DNA of 64,000 nucleotides from Kribbella steppae (GTDB lineage: Bacteria; Actinomycetota; Actinomycetes; Propionibacteriales; Kribbellaceae), in NCBI RefSeq assembly GCF_004342025.1, contig NZ_SLWN01000002.1:1-64000 (forward strand). Reading direction: 5' to 3'. Below, piece by piece: positions 14,041 to 23,946 of the stretch (position 1 is its first letter; every line of letters starts with the position of its first letter). The notes beneath the pieces are model-generated. The model worked only from the letters and a program-made list of their open reading frames with translations, ran no database searches and had not been told where the DNA came from. Both the position numbers and the translations under genes were made by a program.

Positions 14041-14927
14041 CCGGTGAGGCAGACGAGCAGCTCGCGCAGGAGTTCGACGAGCACCGGGCGGTGCTCGTCG
14101 GTGCGGCGTACCGGGTGGTCGGCAGTGTCACCGACGCTGAGGACGTGGTCCAGGAGGCGTGGCTGCGCTGGGCCACGGTCGACCACGCGGAGGTGCGCGA
14201 TCCGCGCGCGTACCTGATCCGGATCACCACCCGGCTCGCACTCAACCGGCTGCGCCAGCAGAAGGCACGGCGGGAGGAGTACGTCGGTCCGTGGCTGCCC
14301 GAGCCGATCCCGGCGACGTCCGACGACCCGGCTGACGCCGTGGAGCTGGCGGACTCGGTGAGTATGGCGATGCTCGTCGTACTCGAGACGCTGTCACCGC
14401 TCGAGCGGGCGACATTCGTGCTGCGCGAGGTGTTCGACCTGCCGTACGACGAGATCGCGGACACGCTCGGCCGGTCGGAGAGCGCCGTACGGCAGCTGGC
14501 GCACCGAGCCCGCGAGCACGTGCACGCGCGGCAGCCTCGGCACCGGGTGGACAAGGAGCGGCACAACGAGCTGACGATGCGGTTCATGGCCGCGGCGGGG
14601 TCCGGCGACTTCGACCAGGTCGTGTCGCTGCTGGCACCGGACGCGGTGCTGATCAGCGATGGCGGCGGCAAGAAGAAGGCTGCGCTGCGCCCGATCCAGG
14701 GTGCGGAGAAGATCGCCCGCTGGATGTTCGCGGTGATGGCGGACAACCCGAACTTCGAGATCCGGCTGGCCACGCTGAACGACGAGACCGCGTTCATCGC
14801 GTACTTCGACGACCAGCCGGACACGGTCACCTTCTTCCAGACCACCGACGGCCTGATCACCGACCTCTACCTGATCCGCAACCCGGACAAGCTGCACACG
14901 GTCCCAACGCTCCACGAACTCAGCTGA
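14037..14927 (+). CDS. ECF41-family sigma factor with SnoaL-like C-terminal domain
   Basis: A 296-aa sigma factor. Region 2 (about residues 10-75) contains YRVVGSVTDAEDVVQEAWLRW, and region 4 (about 110-165) contains YDEIADTLGRSESAVRQL. The remaining 130 residues form a SnoaL/NTF2-like domain, the hallmark of the ECF41 group; in that group it regulates sigma activity instead of a separate anti-sigma protein. The start is the GTG at 14037, overlapping the upstream stop as GTGA. The frame extending back to 13944 is not coding. Confidence 0.88.
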   Translation: MTGEADEQLAQEFDEHRAVLVGAAYRVVGSVTDAEDVVQEAWLRWATVDHAEVRDPRAYLIRITTRLALNRLRQQKARREEYVGPWLPEPIPATSDDPADAVELADSVSMAMLVVLETLSPLERATFVLREVFDLPYDEIADTLGRSESAVRQLAHRAREHVHARQPRHRVDKERHNELTMRFMAAAGSGDFDQVVSLLAPDAVLISDGGGKKKAALRPIQGAEKIARWMFAVMADNPNFEIRLATLNDETAFIAYFDDQPDTVTFFQTTDGLITDLYLIRNPDKLHTVPTLHELS

Positions 14928-15224
14928 GTCGTGCTCTCTCCGGCAGCCGGTACGCCGGTACGGCGACTGTGGGGTCGTGTGCTCCGGTGAGACGAGATGT
15001 GGATGCGGTGCTTCGGGCTGCTTGATCGTGGTGGCGTGCGTCAGGGGCGCATCACCGGGACCTAAGACAAGAAGCCGTGGGCCAGGACAGGCTATTTACT
15101 GTCTCAACCCACCACAGGGTGTCTCAGCCACCCGAACCGCCCCGCAACCACACCCACCGACCGGAGCACCCCCAACCACAGGCCGCCGTAGACTAGATGC
15201 AACTCAGTCGCAGGTGGAGGTGTT
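14928..15224. other. Intergenic region, no clear gene
   Basis: About 300 bp between the ECF41 gene and the acetyltransferase. I see short direct repeats (CCGGTACG twice near 14949-14964) and a small GACAG/CTGTC dyad around 15090. A possible TAGACT -10 hexamer lies near 15190 without a good -35. A GTG-started frame 14977-15228 overlaps the next start, but its composition does not look coding. Confidence 0.4.
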
Positions 15225-15743
15225 GTGAAGTACCTGGTGGTGGAGGCGGACGAGGTGCTCGAGCCGGGGTTGCGGGCGGATCTGCTGGACACGTGGATCG
15301 CGGCGACCGACGCGGGTGGTGCAGTGGGGTTCACGGCACCGGCTCCGGTGGAGTTGGTGGCGGAGACGCTCGACGAAGCGCTGGGGCGGGTCGCGGCCGG
15401 GCTGGATCTGCTTGGCGTGCTGCACAACGGTGAGCGTTACGTGGGCATGGGCCTGCTCGTGAGTCGGGGCAGCGCGTTGCAGGCTCACTGGCGCACGGTG
15501 CTGCGGCTGATGGTCCACCCGAAGTACCAGGGCGGCGGCGCCGGGCGGATGCTGATGGAGGGGTTGCGCGGTTCGGCGGTCGACCTCGGGCTGGAGCAGT
15601 TGCAACTCACGATCCGCGACGGTCTCGGCCTGGAAAAGTTCTACGAGCCGCTCGGCTACCGGGTTGTCGGCCGTCATCCGCGTGCGGTCCGTGCCGCGGC
15701 GGACGACTACCGCGATGAGGTCATGCTCGTCCAGGACCTCTAA
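15225..15743 (+). CDS. GNAT-family N-acetyltransferase
   Basis: A 172-aa protein with a GCN5-related acetyltransferase fold. The acetyl-CoA loop is visible as VHPKYQGGGAGRMLMEG near residues 97-113 (R/Q-x-x-G-x-G/A type), followed by a strand and KFYEPLGYRVVGRH, the usual motif B. Substrate unknown; these enzymes may modify small molecules, antibiotics or proteins. GTG start at 15225 behind AGGTGGAGG. Convergent with the giant surface-protein gene; the 98-bp gap contains two copies of TCATGGACCCGC (15752 and 15831). Confidence 0.85.
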   Translation: MKYLVVEADEVLEPGLRADLLDTWIAATDAGGAVGFTAPAPVELVAETLDEALGRVAAGLDLLGVLHNGERYVGMGLLVSRGSALQAHWRTVLRLMVHPKYQGGGAGRMLMEGLRGSAVDLGLEQLQLTIRDGLGLEKFYEPLGYRVVGRHPRAVRAAADDYRDEVMLVQDL

Positions 15744-15841
15744 CGGACGGATCATGGACCCGCCCCGTCCTCTGGTCAGCTCCAGCACCCGGTCGAGCGG
15801 GACGAATTCACGGATCGCTGACGGACGAGGTCATGGACCCG

Positions 15842-18800
15842 CTAGCGAGACCGGCGGCGCGAGATCGCGGCGAGCGTCGCACCGAGGGCGGTCAGCAGCG
15901 CGCCGAGCGTCAGCAGGATGGGTGGCGGACCACCGGTCGCCGGGATCTGGGCCCGGTTGACCGATCGCAGATCCGCGGCCGGCTGAGCACCGACCGTGAA
16001 CTTCACCGGCGCCGCAACCGTGCCGCCGGTGGCATCGGTCTGCTGGTAGATCGCCTTGGCGTTGCCGGTGAACCCGGCGGCCGGTGCGAGGCTGATGGTC
16101 CCGTCTTGCGCGACGGACCAGGTGCCCGTCGCATCGGTGAGCCGCTTCGAGCAGGTGGCCGGTCCCGTGCGCAGGCAGACCGTACTCGGATCAGGTGCAC
16201 CACTGTCGTTCAGCAGCGGGTTGACCGCGACCGGACTCCCCGGAGTACCGGTCGCGGTGTCGGTCGTCGCCTTGGCCAGGATCGGACCGGCGACGGTGAC
16301 CTCGACCAGCGCGGAGTTCGAGGTGCCATTGGCGTCGGTGACCCGGTAGGCGACGGTTCGCGTCGTACCGATGAAGTCCTTCGCTGGGGTGAAGGTGATC
16401 GTGCCGTCCGCGCCGGCCATGAAACCGCCCTCGTCCGGAACGGTCACCGACTTCTTGTCCTTACCGTCCGCCGGATCCCGCAGTACGACGGACGCCGGCA
16501 CGAGCGGCGCAGACGCGTCGCCCGGCTTGTCGTTGCCCAGCACGGAGACGACGACCGGCTTGCCGAAGCCTGTCCGGGCGCTGTCGTCGGCAGTGACCGG
16601 ACGCACCGGCGCCACCGTCACGGTGATCGTCGCGCGGGCGGCATTCCGGTTGCCGTCCTTGACGACGTACGCCGCCGGCCGGGCCGTCCCGGTGAACCTC
16701 GCCACCGGACTGAACGTCACCTTGCCCTTAGCCACAACCCAGTCGCCTTCGCCCGCGACTGTCACCTGGCCGACCAGAGCTGCGTCCGGACCGATCAGGA
16801 GCAGTGTCTCCGGATCCAGCGACGCTCCCGGGCCGGGCTTGTCGTTGGCCAAGGGATCCACCGTCACCGGCACGTGTTGCTTCGTCCGGGCCGCATCCGG
16901 TGCCGCCACCGGTCGCGCCTGGACCGTGACCGTCAACAAAGCCGACCTGACCGTCCCGTTGCGGTCGGCAACCTGGTACCCGACCGGCGTCGCCGCGCCG
17001 ACGAAGCCGTCCACCGGTGCGAACCGGATGCCGCCGTCAGGCTGCACCACGAACGTCCCCTGACCCGGGACATCCAGCGACGGGACCGCATCACCGGTCG
17101 CCGGATCGATCAGTCGCACCTCGCCCAGCGGCGCCGACGCATCACCCGGTTTGTCGTTCTTCAGCACGGCCACGGTCACGGCGGTGTCGTATGGCGTCGC
17201 GATCGCGTCGTCCGCCGCCACCGGCACGATCGGCTGGACCGTCACCGCGATCGTCGACGCGGCCGTGTTCCGGCTCGTGTCCGTCACCCGGTAGGCGATC
17301 GAGGTGACACCGCGGTACGTCGGCGCCGGGTCGAACGTGATCCGCCCGGTCACCTCGTTCACCGTGAACACACCCTGCCCGGGGATCGTCGCCGTCCGCC
17401 CCCAGCTCCGCGCCATCACGCCGTACAACTGGACCGACGTCATCTCGAGCTGCGCATCGGTCCCCGGCTCGTCGTTGGCGAGTGGGTCCACCGTCGTCGT
17501 GACGTTCTGCTTCGTCGTGGCGGTGTCGGCGGCGGCCTGCGGCCCCGTACCGACGGTCAGGAAGAGCAGCCCTTCGGCGGTCGCCCCGTTGTCGTCGGTG
17601 ATCCGGTACGTCGCCGGCGTCGTCACACCCTGGTAGTCCTTCAGCGGCGTGAAGGTGATCGACCCGTCGTGGGCCGCGGTGTACGTGCCTTCACCTGGTT
17701 GGGTGACGGTCTTGCCGTACCCGCCGGCCGAGGACTTCAGCACCAGGCTCGACCGGACCAGCGGCGCGGACGGGTCACCGGCCTTGTCGTTGGCCAGCAC
17801 GTTCACCGTGATCGCCTGGTTGTACGACGTGATCGCCGAGTCGTCCACAGTCACCGGCCAGATCGGCGTGACGTTCAGGGTCAGCGTCGAGGCGGCGATG
17901 TTCTGGTTCGAGTCGGCGACGCGGTAGTTGATCGCGAGCGTCTTCCCGCGGAAGGCCGGCAGCGGATCGAAGACCACGCCACCGCTCGGCTGGACCGTGT
18001 ACGTGCCCTGCCCTGCGACCGTCACCTTCTTCAGGTAGCCGGCCGTCCGGGCGGCCGGATCGAGCAGGCCGACCGACGACGGGTCGAGCTTCGCATCGGT
18101 GCCCGGGCTGTCGTTCGACAGCAGGTTCACGGTGACGCTGACGTCCTGCAGCGTCGACGCGGTGTCGGCGACCGCGACCGGCGGCAGCCCGACGGTGATC
18201 CACAGCTTGGCCGTGGTCAGCGTTCCGTTGCTGTCGGCCACTTGATAGGTCAGCTGGGTGCCGGGACCGCGGAAGGTCGCACCCGGATCGAAGGTGACCA
18301 CTCCCCCGGCGGCGGTGTAGACACCTTCGTTGGGGATCGTGACCGTTGCCTTGAGCAATCCGTCGGCCGGGTCGGTGAGCAGCAGACTGCCCGGCATCAG
18401 CGGTGCCGACTTGTCCCCCGGCTCGTCATTCGTCAGCACCTTCACCGCGACGGTCTTCTCGTACGGCGTCTTCGCGACGTCGTCGGCCGCTACCGGAGTG
18501 ACCGGCGTGATCGTGACGGTGATCGTCGACCGCGTCGCCTGGTCGAACCAGTCCGACACCCGGTAGGTCAGCGTGGCCGCCGTACCGGTGAAGCCCGGCA
18601 GCGGGTCGAAGATGACCGTGCCCTCCGGGTTCACCTGGTAGCTGCCCTGGCCCGGGACCTTCACCAGCTTCTTCATCGATCCGTCGGCCGGGTCGATCAG
18701 CACCAGGCTGACCGGATCGAGCCCGGTGCCCTGACCGGCTGTGTCGTTGGCGAGCGGATCGAGCAGCAGCCGCACATTCTGCTTGCTCGTGCCCGTGTCG

Positions 18801-21631
18801 GGCTTGGCGGTCGGCGCCGGCGGCTTCGCGATGGTGACGGTCAGCGTTGCGGTGGCGAGTGTGCCGTTCACGTCGGACACGCTGTAGGTGATCGGCGCCG
18901 CGACGCCGGTGTACGTCGACAGCGGGTCGACCTCGATCTTCCCGTCCGGTTTCACCAGGTACGACGCCTCGCCGTCGACGACGACCGCCGTCTTGGGCTC
19001 TTGAGTCTTCGGGTCGAGCACCCGCACACTGCTCGGGACCAGCGGCACGGCCGGGTCGCCCGCGCTGTCGTTCGTCAGCACCGCCACGGTCACGTTGGCG
19101 TCGTACGCCGTACCGGCCGTGTCGTCCGACGCATCCGGCTGCACCTTGGTCACCTTGACCGCGAGGGTCGACCGGCCGACCGCACCGTTGCCATCAGCAA
19201 CCTGGTAGGTCACCGGCTTCGCCGTACCACTGAAGACCGGGACCGGTTCGAAGAGGATCTTGCCGTCCGGCTTCGCGGTGTACTTGCCCTGACCAGCCAC
19301 GATCAGCGTTGCGACTGGCTCACCACGCGTCGGCGGGATCAGCCGAACGCTGTCCGGTACGAGCGCCGACCCAGTCGGCCCAGCCTTGTCGTTGTCCAGT
19401 ACGGCGACCACGACCGAGCCACCCTGGAGCGTCGTGATTGCGTCCGGGTTCGCCACCGGCGGACCGGGCGCGTCGACGGACACGGTGAGCTCGGCCCGCG
19501 CAGGCGTGCCGTTCTTGTCGAGCACCTGATAGGTCAGCGGCGTACCAACACCGTTGAACCCACGCGCCGGCTGGAAGGTCACCTTGCCGCTGGCAACCAG
19601 GTACGACCCCTGTCGCGCGGCAGTCACCTTGTCGACCAGCTTGTTGCTGACCGGATCGACCAGCCGGAGACTGGCCGGATCCAGCGGAGCATCGGGCGAC
19701 CCGGGCAGGTCGTTCTCCAGCACTGGTACGACGACATCCGTGTCGAACGCGGTCGACACCGAGTCGCCGTTCGCGGTCGGCGTGACCGGTGTGACCGTGA
19801 CGGTCAGCGTGGACTCGGCGGTCTGCTTCGTGCTGTCGGTGACGCGGTAGCCGAGTTGGGTGCCGACGCCGGTGAAGCGAGGCAGCGGCACGAAGTCAAC
19901 GCTGCCGTTCGGCTTGACGACGTACTGCCCCTCGCCCGCGATGACGACCTTCTTCTTGAAGGTGGCGTCGGCCGGGTCGCGGAGGACGACCGAGGCGGGG
20001 ACCAGCTTCACGCCGGGTGCCGGGCGGTCGTTGCCGAGCGGCTTGAGCGCGAGGCTGACGTTCTGCGGGGTGGTCGCGGTGTCCGGGGTGGCGACCGGCC
20101 GGGCCGGGAGGGCGACGGTGAGGGTGAGCTTCGCGGTCGCCGTCGTCCCGTTGCTGTCGGCAACACGGTAGGTGACCGGCTTGGCCGGACCGAAGAATCC
20201 GGGCACCGGTTCGATGTCGATCTTGCCGTCCGGCTTGGCGACGTACTTGGCCTGGCCGACCACGTTCACCATCACCACGCACGTGCCCTCGTCGACGAGA
20301 CACAGTGAGCCGGGCTTGAGCGGCGTCCCCGGATCGCCGGGCTGGTCGTTGCCGAGCACATCGACCGTGAGACCGGTGTTGAACGCGGCCGTCGCCTTGT
20401 CGTCGAGCAGGATCGGCGGAGGCGGCGGCGCGATCAGGATCGGGTGGTCCTCGGCCTCACCGGAGTCGGCCGCACCGGTCGGTTTGTCGATCTGGGCGTT
20501 GTTGTAGCCGACCCGCACCCGGGCGTACGACGCTCCGGCGGTCGGGCGGGCGTACTTGGCCCAGTTGAGAGTGACGGCGCTCTGGCCGGAGGCGAAGGTA
20601 GCGCAGGCGCGTTCGGCCGGCTCGAAGGTCCCGTCGCGGTCGAGGTCGATCCAGGCACACGCCCGGCCGGCCTTCGACGCACCGGCCAGGGCCAACTCGG
20701 CGGAGTACGACGTGGAGTTGGTTCGCAGCGGTTTGAAGGTGACGCCGTCGTCGGCCTGGTCGGGAGTCGTCGGGCCGGTGGTGCCGTTCGCGACGGTCGC
20801 GTTGTCCTCGGTGACGTCTTTGCCGAGCCGTACGTCGGTGAGCACCGACCAGGCCGCGCCGTACGACGCCGGGGCATCGCCGAAGTCTTCGCCGGTGGAC
20901 GCGAGGACGGAGAAGGTTTCACCGGAGGACTCGGTGTTGAACGCCGGGAGCTTCGGGTGCTTGGTGAAGAGCGCGGTGATGTCGAAGGTGATCTTCGTGG
21001 CGACACCGTTCACCCGGACCGAGCCGCAGGCGGCCGTCGCCGAGGCGTCGGGGCCGGTGCCGGTCTTGTTGTTGACGCAGTTCGGGCCCGCGTCGTGGTT
21101 GGTGGCGGTGACGGTGTCGCTGGTGACGGTGAGGTTGTTGCCCGCACCGACCTTTGTGAGGCTGAGGCCGGCGGTGGTGAGCTTGAGAACCGAGTGCAGC
21201 TCGGACTGAGCGATGGGTTTGCCGCTGACCGTCTGGGTGACGGCACCGCCGATGCCGGCGAAGTGCAGGACCGGGTTGCGCACCGGCTGGCTGAACGCGA
21301 TCGTCACCGTGCCGCGATCGCCGCAGCCCCCGGTCGAGGCGCAGGTCCCGGTGTTGACCAGGAGATCCTGCGCGGGCGTCGTACGCGCGATCGGAGGCGC
21401 GTAGGTCGTCGGGCCGGTGCCCCGGACGCCCGCGGTGGTTGCGTCGAGCAACTCGGTCTGGCCGGTCACGGTGATGGTCTGCTTGAGCCCGGACCCCGGC
21501 ATGGTCGCCGTCGCGGTGTCGCCCTGGGTGAAAGGTGCCGAGGGCACCTGATAGGCCGTCGCATCGAGGGTGGTGAGCGAGACCAGGCCGGCAGCCAGCA
21601 CGATGGACAGGCTCGGTCGTGTTGCCCGCAT
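15842..21631 (-). CDS. Giant CshA-repeat surface protein with C-terminal wall anchor
   Basis: A 1929-aa exported protein. In order it has a signal peptide (residues 1 to about 28); a non-repetitive domain (about 30-245); a GEVED-type domain (about 250-400, with DFGDAPASYG, CAWIDLDRDGTF and GEAEDHP); 14 CshA-type fibril repeats of about 106 aa (406-1886); the sorting-like motif IPATGG at 1896; a hydrophobic helix; and RRRSR at the C-terminus. CshA repeats build long adhesive fibrils in other bacteria, so a wall-anchored adhesin is likely; the ligand is unknown. The start is the ATG at 21631 behind GGGAGGG; a GTG at 21655 would precede the ribosome site. No sortase gene lies in the window. Confidence 0.85.
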   Translation of the reverse strand: MRATRPSLSIVLAAGLVSLTTLDATAYQVPSAPFTQGDTATATMPGSGLKQTITVTGQTELLDATTAGVRGTGPTTYAPPIARTTPAQDLLVNTGTCASTGGCGDRGTVTIAFSQPVRNPVLHFAGIGGAVTQTVSGKPIAQSELHSVLKLTTAGLSLTKVGAGNNLTVTSDTVTATNHDAGPNCVNNKTGTGPDASATAACGSVRVNGVATKITFDITALFTKHPKLPAFNTESSGETFSVLASTGEDFGDAPASYGAAWSVLTDVRLGKDVTEDNATVANGTTGPTTPDQADDGVTFKPLRTNSTSYSAELALAGASKAGRACAWIDLDRDGTFEPAERACATFASGQSAVTLNWAKYARPTAGASYARVRVGYNNAQIDKPTGAADSGEAEDHPILIAPPPPPILLDDKATAAFNTGLTVDVLGNDQPGDPGTPLKPGSLCLVDEGTCVVMVNVVGQAKYVAKPDGKIDIEPVPGFFGPAKPVTYRVADSNGTTATAKLTLTVALPARPVATPDTATTPQNVSLALKPLGNDRPAPGVKLVPASVVLRDPADATFKKKVVIAGEGQYVVKPNGSVDFVPLPRFTGVGTQLGYRVTDSTKQTAESTLTVTVTPVTPTANGDSVSTAFDTDVVVPVLENDLPGSPDAPLDPASLRLVDPVSNKLVDKVTAARQGSYLVASGKVTFQPARGFNGVGTPLTYQVLDKNGTPARAELTVSVDAPGPPVANPDAITTLQGGSVVVAVLDNDKAGPTGSALVPDSVRLIPPTRGEPVATLIVAGQGKYTAKPDGKILFEPVPVFSGTAKPVTYQVADGNGAVGRSTLAVKVTKVQPDASDDTAGTAYDANVTVAVLTNDSAGDPAVPLVPSSVRVLDPKTQEPKTAVVVDGEASYLVKPDGKIEVDPLSTYTGVAAPITYSVSDVNGTLATATLTVTIAKPPAPTAKPDTGTSKQNVRLLLDPLANDTAGQGTGLDPVSLVLIDPADGSMKKLVKVPGQGSYQVNPEGTVIFDPLPGFTGTAATLTYRVSDWFDQATRSTITVTITPVTPVAADDVAKTPYEKTVAVKVLTNDEPGDKSAPLMPGSLLLTDPADGLLKATVTIPNEGVYTAAGGVVTFDPGATFRGPGTQLTYQVADSNGTLTTAKLWITVGLPPVAVADTASTLQDVSVTVNLLSNDSPGTDAKLDPSSVGLLDPAARTAGYLKKVTVAGQGTYTVQPSGGVVFDPLPAFRGKTLAINYRVADSNQNIAASTLTLNVTPIWPVTVDDSAITSYNQAITVNVLANDKAGDPSAPLVRSSLVLKSSAGGYGKTVTQPGEGTYTAAHDGSITFTPLKDYQGVTTPATYRITDDNGATAEGLLFLTVGTGPQAAADTATTKQNVTTTVDPLANDEPGTDAQLEMTSVQLYGVMARSWGRTATIPGQGVFTVNEVTGRITFDPAPTYRGVTSIAYRVTDTSRNTAASTIAVTVQPIVPVAADDAIATPYDTAVTVAVLKNDKPGDASAPLGEVRLIDPATGDAVPSLDVPGQGTFVVQPDGGIRFAPVDGFVGAATPVGYQVADRNGTVRSALLTVTVQARPVAAPDAARTKQHVPVTVDPLANDKPGPGASLDPETLLLIGPDAALVGQVTVAGEGDWVVAKGKVTFSPVARFTGTARPAAYVVKDGNRNAARATITVTVAPVRPVTADDSARTGFGKPVVVSVLGNDKPGDASAPLVPASVVLRDPADGKDKKSVTVPDEGGFMAGADGTITFTPAKDFIGTTRTVAYRVTDANGTSNSALVEVTVAGPILAKATTDTATGTPGSPVAVNPLLNDSGAPDPSTVCLRTGPATCSKRLTDATGTWSVAQDGTISLAPAAGFTGNAKAIYQQTDATGGTVAAPVKFTVGAQPAADLRSVNRAQIPATGGPPPILLTLGALLTALGATLAAISRRRSR
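15974..20416 (-). repeat. Array of 14 CshA-type protein repeats with alternating subtypes
   Basis: Codes for residues 406-1886. Odd repeats open with a DD-A-T-x-Y/F pattern and contain a VxVLxNDxPGD-xAPL stretch. Even repeats mostly open with PDTATTxQNV and contain PLxNDxPG without the APL stretch. The alternation gives a higher-order unit of about 210 aa (about 630 bp). The repeats are diverged, so the array is old, not a recent expansion. Confidence 0.8.
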
Positions 21632-21735
21632 GTAGCCGCCCTCCCGAGCATTCACGTCGTGCGCGTGCGTCGGCCACGGGGCGGGCGGGCCAGCGTAGAG
21701 GTAACGGTCTACGCCGACTCGATGTTACGGGGTAA

Positions 21736-23946
21736 TCACTCTCCGAGGTCGTAGATCCGGACCTTGCCGACGCTGTGTCGCAGCTCGGCCAGCCGGTCCA
21801 GCGCCGGTGACACGGTCCCGTCGCGTGCGTCGGCGTACAGCCAACGCACGTGATACAGCTGCCGGAGCCACCGCAGCAGGTCCGGCGTCGGCGCGGCGAG
21901 GACCTCGTTCGTCAGCGCGACCCGCTCCGGCCACGGCGACGGCTGCTCGGTGTACCGCCGCCCGCCGACACCCTGCTGGGCCATCGCCTCGTTCGTGTAG
22001 GCCCACCCCTCGATCAACGTCCGGCGACCGGCGAACCCACTCACGATGTAGCCGCGCGCGTCACATCCGGACGTCTGCTTTCCGGCTGGACGGCACCAGG
22101 TGTTCGCGGCGACGACATCGGTCGGCGCGGAGTTCTTCCCGAGCCACAGCGCCGCCGACACCTCGTCCGGATACACCCACCACCGGGGAGACGTGAACCT
22201 CTGCGCCCGCTCGCTGTCACCATGGACGACGCTCTGCCCGAAGGACTTGATCGGCACAACAGCCAGCAGAGCCAGTACGACGACCAGCCCTGCGCCAGAC
22301 CGTTGTCGCAGCAACCACCAGAGCCCGGCCAGCACGAGTATCACCAGCAACGGCCGAGCGACCAGGAGCAGTTGGTGCCGCTGGGAACCGACCGGCTTCG
22401 CATCGGCGACCAGCATCAGCCCCGCGCAGACCGTGCCGAGCACCAGCGCGCTGACCAGCGAACGTGTCCTGGTGCGCGCTGGAAGGTCGCGAACCAGCGT
22501 CGCGGCCAGCCACCCAGCCGCGGCCAGACCGAACGGGATGGCGGTATAGATGAAATAGGACTCGCTCACCGACGGATGGTCGATCAGCAGGTACCCCGCC
22601 CACCCCGCGATCAGCCCACCGATCAGGAACCAGGCGACCGGCTCCCGCCGATGCTTCCCGAGTGCTCCGAACCCGACCAGGGCAGTTGCCTGATGAATCA
22701 GCAGCACACAGAGCAGCACCAGCGTTCCGACCACCGCGCCCTGCGCCAGCGCCGGCACAATCAGACCGCCCTCCCCGGCCGGCGTCCTGTCACCGGTCGC
22801 GGCCGCGTAGTCGCCGCTCGACTTCAAGATGGCGAGGAACTGCAGGCCCGAGCCACTGGTGCTCCCGGCAACCGTCAGCATCGTCGCGGCCCCGATCGCC
22901 ACCAGCAGCGCCCCGGCCACGACCACCCGCGCCGGCACCCGCCGCGTCTGCACCAGCAACACCACCGAAGCCAACCCCACCGCCCCGACCAGAACCGGCA
23001 ACACCGTCGGCTTCGACCCACCCCCCAGCACAACCACCGCGAAGGCGACGACCCACAACCAGCCCCGCGCACCCTTGAACAGCAACTCGATCAGGAACAC
23101 CGCCGCCGCGACGCACGCGACCATGCCGAAGGTCTGCGACGGACTGAGGAAACTCAACGGTGCGGACAGGTTCACACTCGTGTCGAAGAACAGGTGCAGC
23201 TGGGGCGCAGCCAACGCGCCGGCCGCGAGTACGCCGGTCCACCACGTGCGACTCACAGTCCGCGCGAGCGTCGCGGACACCAGCAACGCGACCACGAGCC
23301 ACGGCAGCAGCCACAGCCGGAAGAGCACGATGATCGGCGTCAGCCGAGTGATGTCCACCGCCGCAGCCATGTCAGCGTTGGCGAACCAGTGGTACTCCAG
23401 CCGCTCCCCCGCCACCTGCGGCAGCTCCGGAGGCACTGTCCGCATGAGCTCGTTCACCATCGACAGGTGGTAGAGCAAGTCCTGGTAGTACGCCGATCCC
23501 TGCGGCGGCGGCTCGTGATATGCCATCACGCCCAGCGTGGTCGCACCTAGCACCACCGTCGACGCGACCGCGAGTCCCCACGTCCAGGCGACGGGCAAGG
23601 GCGTCGGCTGCGTGATCCGCCAGTTGCTGCGCAAGCGTCGTACCGAGGCGAAGGCGACGAGCACCAGCGCGGGCCAGACGATGAGCCAGCGCTGCCAGCC
23701 GAGCGCGGTGAACACGGCCCAACCGATCAGCTGCCAGGTCGCGCCGACGACGGAGCCGAGCCCAAGATCCTCGGCCCAGTTGCCCGTGCTGCGCCAGGCC
23801 GCGCGCAGGAGGAGCGTGCCCGGGAGGGCGATCGCGAGCGCGAAGTAGACGCAGTACTTGACGATGGGTCCAGGCGGTACGTCGATCGCGATGAGCCCCA
23901 GCGCCGCCACCACCAACGGCAGCAGCCACGGAAGGGACCGCCTCAT
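21736..23946 (-). CDS. Polytopic membrane protein, GT-C-like
   Basis: A 736-aa integral membrane protein with roughly 14 hydrophobic segments over residues 1-560 and a hydrophilic C-terminal domain of about 170 residues. The layout, with charged loops such as HEPPPQGSAYYQDLLYHLSMVNE between early helices and a soluble tail, resembles lipid-linked-sugar (GT-C) glycosyltransferases, but I cannot assign a family with certainty. Its ATG overlaps the stop of the GT2 gene as ATGA, so both are probably made together. It may transfer a sugar to a wall polymer or to a surface protein such as the neighbouring adhesin; that is inference. Confidence 0.65.
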   Translation of the reverse strand: MRRSLPWLLPLVVAALGLIAIDVPPGPIVKYCVYFALAIALPGTLLLRAAWRSTGNWAEDLGLGSVVGATWQLIGWAVFTALGWQRWLIVWPALVLVAFASVRRLRSNWRITQPTPLPVAWTWGLAVASTVVLGATTLGVMAYHEPPPQGSAYYQDLLYHLSMVNELMRTVPPELPQVAGERLEYHWFANADMAAAVDITRLTPIIVLFRLWLLPWLVVALLVSATLARTVSRTWWTGVLAAGALAAPQLHLFFDTSVNLSAPLSFLSPSQTFGMVACVAAAVFLIELLFKGARGWLWVVAFAVVVLGGGSKPTVLPVLVGAVGLASVVLLVQTRRVPARVVVAGALLVAIGAATMLTVAGSTSGSGLQFLAILKSSGDYAAATGDRTPAGEGGLIVPALAQGAVVGTLVLLCVLLIHQATALVGFGALGKHRREPVAWFLIGGLIAGWAGYLLIDHPSVSESYFIYTAIPFGLAAAGWLAATLVRDLPARTRTRSLVSALVLGTVCAGLMLVADAKPVGSQRHQLLLVARPLLVILVLAGLWWLLRQRSGAGLVVVLALLAVVPIKSFGQSVVHGDSERAQRFTSPRWWVYPDEVSAALWLGKNSAPTDVVAANTWCRPAGKQTSGCDARGYIVSGFAGRRTLIEGWAYTNEAMAQQGVGGRRYTEQPSPWPERVALTNEVLAAPTPDLLRWLRQLYHVRWLYADARDGTVSPALDRLAELRHSVGKVRIYDLGE

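Noticed and set aside
14977..15228. 83-aa frame ending in a GTGA overlap with the acetyltransferase
   Set aside because: The overlap is suggestive, but there is no ribosome site, no hydrophobic or domain pattern, and the third-position base composition is not that of a gene.
15833..20308. 1491-aa plus-strand frame opposite the giant adhesin
   Set aside because: It is the antisense shadow of the CshA repeats: Arg/His/Asp-rich, no signal or domain, and open only because of the GC-biased codon use on the other strand.
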